The notes beneath the pieces were generated by a model. That model searched no databases and was not told the origin of the DNA. It worked only from the letters and a program-made list of their open reading frames with translations. A stretch of DNA of 64,000 nt. It comes from an uncultured Lachnospiraceae bacterium. GTDB taxonomy: Bacteria; Bacillota; Clostridia; Lachnospirales; Lachnospiraceae. The translations under genes and the position numbers were made by a program. The first letter of the stretch is position 1. The number at the start of each line of letters is the position of its first letter. Shown here piece by piece: positions 61,717-64,000 of this stretch. The DNA lies in assembly GCA_910584965.1 (NCBI GenBank), contig CAJUDZ010000009.1:58651-122650 (forward strand), given 5' to 3'.

Positions 61717-62406
61717 TTAAATCATAAGATCAATGGATTTATATGGAATTTTTTCCGCCAGCTTTTTCTCCAGCTCTTCTGTGATCTGTTCCGTCAGCGT
61801 TTTCTCCAACTGTTCTTCCATATCTGCCGCCGTTTCCGAAAGCGGTTCCTGCACCTCTTCCTGGAACTGTTCCTGCACCTCTTCCGAAAGCTGTTCCTGT
61901 AAATCCTCCGGCATCGTTTCCGAAAGCTGCTCTTCGACTTCCTCCTGCATCGCTTCCTGAACTTCTTCCTGCATCTGCGCAGCGTCGTCCAGAATCTCGT
62001 CCAGCAATCCGTCCGTATCTTCTGTTCCCGTCGCTTCTTCCACGAGTTCTTCCAGACGTTCTTCCGGCGTCTTCGGCTCCATTTTTTCCGCCGCTTCGGC
62101 GATCTTCTCTCCGATCTCCCTCGCTTCGTCCAGAATGTGCCACATCTGCTCGTTGTTGTAAGCGGCCTTGATGCCGGCAATCTGATCGTCATAAGATTGC
62201 AGCATATCCAGTTTTTCCGCAATTTCTTCCACCGTAGCGCATTTTCTGTTTTTCAGATTTTCTTTCTGTTTTTCAAAAAAAGCCACTTCGCTGTCCCGTT
62301 TTTCCTGACGTTCCAGTTTTTCTTCCGTGCTTTTCAAACCTTTATGAGAAAAAACGGAGTAACTGCCAAAAAAAGTCCCGGTAATGTTCTGTACGTTTAT
62401 GTTCAT
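61717..62406 (-). CDS. Acidic coiled-coil protein with a 28-residue tandem duplication
   Basis: A 229-residue cytoplasmic protein. The N-terminal part (1-110) begins MNINVQNITGTFFGSYSVFS and is charged and helical (FEKQKENLKNRK, SYDDQIAGIKAAYNNEQMWHI). Residues 147-174 and 175-202 are two copies of a Glu/Gln-rich 28-residue (four heptad) unit starting EEVQE, with LSET in each. The C-terminus is LEKKLAEKIPYKSIDLMI. No family recognised. It is upstream of mreB/mbl and flagellar genes but has its own terminator, so the link is weak. Confidence 0.6.
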   Translation of the reverse strand: MNINVQNITGTFFGSYSVFSHKGLKSTEEKLERQEKRDSEVAFFEKQKENLKNRKCATVEEIAEKLDMLQSYDDQIAGIKAAYNNEQMWHILDEAREIGEKIAEAAEKMEPKTPEERLEELVEEATGTEDTDGLLDEILDDAAQMQEEVQEAMQEEVEEQLSETMPEDLQEQLSEEVQEQFQEEVQEPLSETAADMEEQLEKTLTEQITEELEKKLAEKIPYKSIDLMI

Positions 62407-62577
62407 TTCAGTACCCGTGCCCCTTCCTGTATTCTGTGATCGAAAAGTCTTTCTTCTATATAATTAGTATCGGAAACAGAGCAGTCTTTATTAACAGCCT
62501 TTCATGCACTCAAAAGCATATTTCACAACACTTATGGAATCTTTTATACGCGTATGCCCTGCCGGCGCAGGGGCCGG

Positions 62578-62898
62578 TTACAATATCTCGATAATTTTCA
62601 GTATTTTTTCTTTTCTTTCGTTATCAAAGCCTGTCAGCGCTCTCATGATTTCATTATCCAATGCCAACGCAGAGTTTTCGTATTGTTCGGACAAAAGATA
62701 GTCTATGGAAGTATCAAGCACATTGGCAATTGCCAAAAGCACATTAAGCGAAACTTTCGTATGGTTATTTTCAATATTGGAAATATGTGAAGTATTACAG
62801 CCGACGAGTTCCGCAAGCCTGTCCTGCGTCATTCCTCTGCTCTGCCGGATTTCCTTTATTTTCAGTCCCAGTCCTGCATAGTTAATTTCCTGTTGCAA
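62578..62898 (-). CDS. XRE-family transcriptional regulator
   Basis: A 106-residue protein. The helix-turn-helix is LGLKIKEIRQSRGMTQDRLAELVGCNTSHISNIENNHTKVS (about 10-50), followed by LLAIANVLDTSIDYLLSE and a short helical tail. It starts with TTG at 62898, with GGAGG 6 bases ahead. It diverges from the LCP-family gene, and an inverted repeat between them could be its operator. Confidence 0.9.
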   Translation of the reverse strand: MQQEINYAGLGLKIKEIRQSRGMTQDRLAELVGCNTSHISNIENNHTKVSLNVLLAIANVLDTSIDYLLSEQYENSALALDNEIMRALTGFDNERKEKILKIIEIL

Positions 62899-62967
62899 AT
62901 AAACACCTCCGTTTTGTCTGTATATATATTTTTACATTCTAATTGTAATATTCATCCGAATATGCTA

Positions 62968-63000
62968 GTATAATCTATATAAGTAAAAAAAACTTATATA
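62968..63000 (+). promoter_or_regulatory. LCP gene promoter with 10-bp inverted repeat
   Basis: TATAAT (62968-62973) is followed directly by CTATATAAGT (62974-62983), 7 A residues and its perfect complement ACTTATATAG (62991-63000). The repeat lies at the expected transcription start, so a bound repressor there would block transcription of the LCP gene. No good -35 element is seen. Confidence 0.5.
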
Positions 63001-63040
63001 GGCATATTATATATAGAAGGCAGAAGGGAGCGCACACGCC

Positions 63041-63796
63041 ATGACAGACGGTGGAAAAAAACGGCTTTTTATAGGGATCGGCGTTCTCGCTTCTCTGATT
63101 GCATTGATTTTCTTCACTTTTCATATCGTTACGGCAATGGGAAAACACCATCTGCAGAACAGAGCCGCCGCATGGCAGGAAAACTTTATCAGATATCAGG
63201 GCCGGGTCTATCAATATAATGAAGAAATCATGACATTTCTGGTTATGGGTATCGATAAGGGAACGGAAGCGGTAGAAGGTTATGAAGATGAAGGTTATGG
63301 GCAGGCCGACGCTCTTTTTCTTGTTGTTCTGAATCCAAAAGATAAAAGCATCCGGATTATCGGCATCAACCGGAACACGATGACGGATATTGATATTTAT
63401 GATGAAAGCGGTACCTACGTCAGGACGACAACAGCGCAGATTGCCATACAACACGGCTTTGGCGGTGGCCGGGAAGAAAGCTGCCGATATCAGCTTGAGG
63501 CGGTACAGCATTTATTTTACAATCTTCCAATTCATAAATATGCCGCCATCAATGTCAGCGCAGTTCCGGCCATTAATGATGCGATAGGCGGCGTGGATGT
63601 TACCGTCCTGCAGGATCTTACGCAAAAAGACCCGCTGCTGGTAGAAGGCAGCCGCGTTCACCTTACGGCAGAAAGCGCTTACTGGTATGTAAAATATCGG
63701 GATACCAGCATTTTCGGTTCAGCCGATATGCGCCTCGCCAGGCAGAAGCAGTTGAATAATCCGGGTGGTTTTGAGCCACCTGTCCGGTCGAAGTGA
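63041..63796 (+). pseudogene. LytR-CpsA-Psr (LCP) family protein, truncated by a mobile element
   Basis: The first 240 or so residues are a normal LCP protein, which transfers glycopolymers to peptidoglycan. A cytoplasmic start and one membrane helix (LFIGIGVLASLIALIFFTFHIV) are followed by FLVMGIDKGTE, DALFLVVLNPKDKSIRIIGINRNTM (conserved Arg), AINDAIGGVDV and RDTSIFGSADMRLARQKQ. Right there the frame runs into the end of a mobile element and gives an unrelated tail, NNPGGFEPPVRSK. The rest of the domain, about 100 residues or more, is missing. It is probably inactive. Confidence 0.85.
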
Positions 63797-64000
63797 GCCA
63801 CCGTTCCGTTTTTGAGTGAGCCACTATTCCGGCATCAAACTGTAACACTGAATTAGGGGCAAGGGCGCAAACATCTTGCCCCTAATATTAACTTATAGTT
63901 AAAAAAATCAATTTGAAGTTAACAACTGCTCAATTGTTTTTTAGTAAATACACAAGTATAATAAAGTCAACAAAAGCTTTTGTGCCATTCTCAATAAGGA
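63757..64000. mobile_element. End of an IS21/Tn7-like mobile element inserted in the LCP gene
   Basis: Three direct copies of TGAGCCAC followed by TCCG occur at 63772, 63794 and 63817, that is every 22-23 bases. Such evenly spaced copies are typical of IS21-type and Tn7-type ends, bound by IstA/TnsB-like transposases. A strong hairpin (63853-63863 with 63875-63885) and a promoter (TTGTTT 63934-63939, 17 bases, TATAAT 63957-63962) pointing right follow. No transposase frame begins before base 64000. The exact first base of the element is unsure. Confidence 0.6.
63853..63885. terminator. Strong hairpin inside the element end
   Basis: TTAGGGGCAAG (63853-63863) pairs perfectly with CTTGCCCCTAA (63875-63885) around 11 bases. 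It would stop transcription coming in from the LCP gene, a common feature of insertion-sequence ends. Confidence 0.8.

Noticed and set aside
63757..63796. NNPGGFEPPVRSK as the true C-terminus of the LCP protein
   Set aside because: The LCP domain normally continues well past RQKQ, and the tail is encoded by the repeated element end.
1..64000. tRNA, rRNA or CRISPR arrays
   Set aside because: No cloverleaf, ribosomal RNA stretch or spaced direct-repeat array was recognised by eye; a tRNAscan or CRISPR search would confirm.

Overview
The window reads as a chromosomal segment of a spore-forming, flagellated, strictly fermentative member of the Clostridia, most like Lachnospiraceae. The basis is gene content and order: an F-type ATP synthase operon with a sodium-type c ring, CwlD and SleB-type spore/cell-wall hydrolases, MecA, an mreB/mbl-flgF-flgG cluster joined to recD2, comFC and a YvyF-like gene, the cdaA-cdaR-glmM cassette, oxygen-sensitive pyruvate formate-lyase, ECF transporters, strong GGAGG ribosome sites and frequent GTG/TTG starts. 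The genus cannot be fixed from the sequence alone. No tRNA, rRNA or CRISPR array was recognised.

Layout. 1-2271 is the 3' part of a HelD-like helicase fused, through seven 10-residue repeats, to an isolated GH31 N-terminal domain. 2292-7353 (minus) holds a HAD phosphatase, a large exported protein with a degenerate C39-like domain, a methyltransferase and an unknown protein. 7465-14823 (minus) is the complete ATP synthase operon. 15022-22880 holds a DUF402 protein, a coiled-coil/SleB cell-wall protein, rpiB, Sua5, cwlD and a heterodimeric ABC exporter. A 49-bp perfect inverted repeat lies between that exporter and a divergent AraC gene. 24163-26514 is an Rrf2-nifS-nifU Fe-S assembly operon with a 25-bp IscR-type operator. 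26528-30540 holds tcdA and an ECF transporter. 30650-36118 holds a GH18 protein, mecA, a DUF1858 protein and an orphan FkbH-like protein.

36410-40234 (plus) is the most interesting locus: a pyruvate formate-lyase body without its glycyl-radical domain, a 67-residue Cys-containing protein resembling the first part of that domain, the glycyl-radical domain as a free 81-residue protein, the activating enzyme, and a 2[4Fe-4S] ferredoxin. The enzyme is thus naturally split, with an extra small protein that could compete for or help the docking site.

40480-49689 (minus) carries a MerR/RacA-like gene, dnaB, rplI, gdpP, rpsR-ssb-rpsF, DUF951, a sirtuin, leuA and an HPr. 49797-61458 is a long co-directional series from mreB/mbl through flagellar rod genes, recD2, comFC, two unknown membrane proteins, cdaA, cdaR and glmM. 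Synthesis (cdaA) and breakdown (gdpP) of c-di-AMP are therefore both encoded here. The right end has an XRE regulator diverging from an LCP-family gene that is cut off by the end of a mobile element carrying three spaced copies of a terminal repeat.
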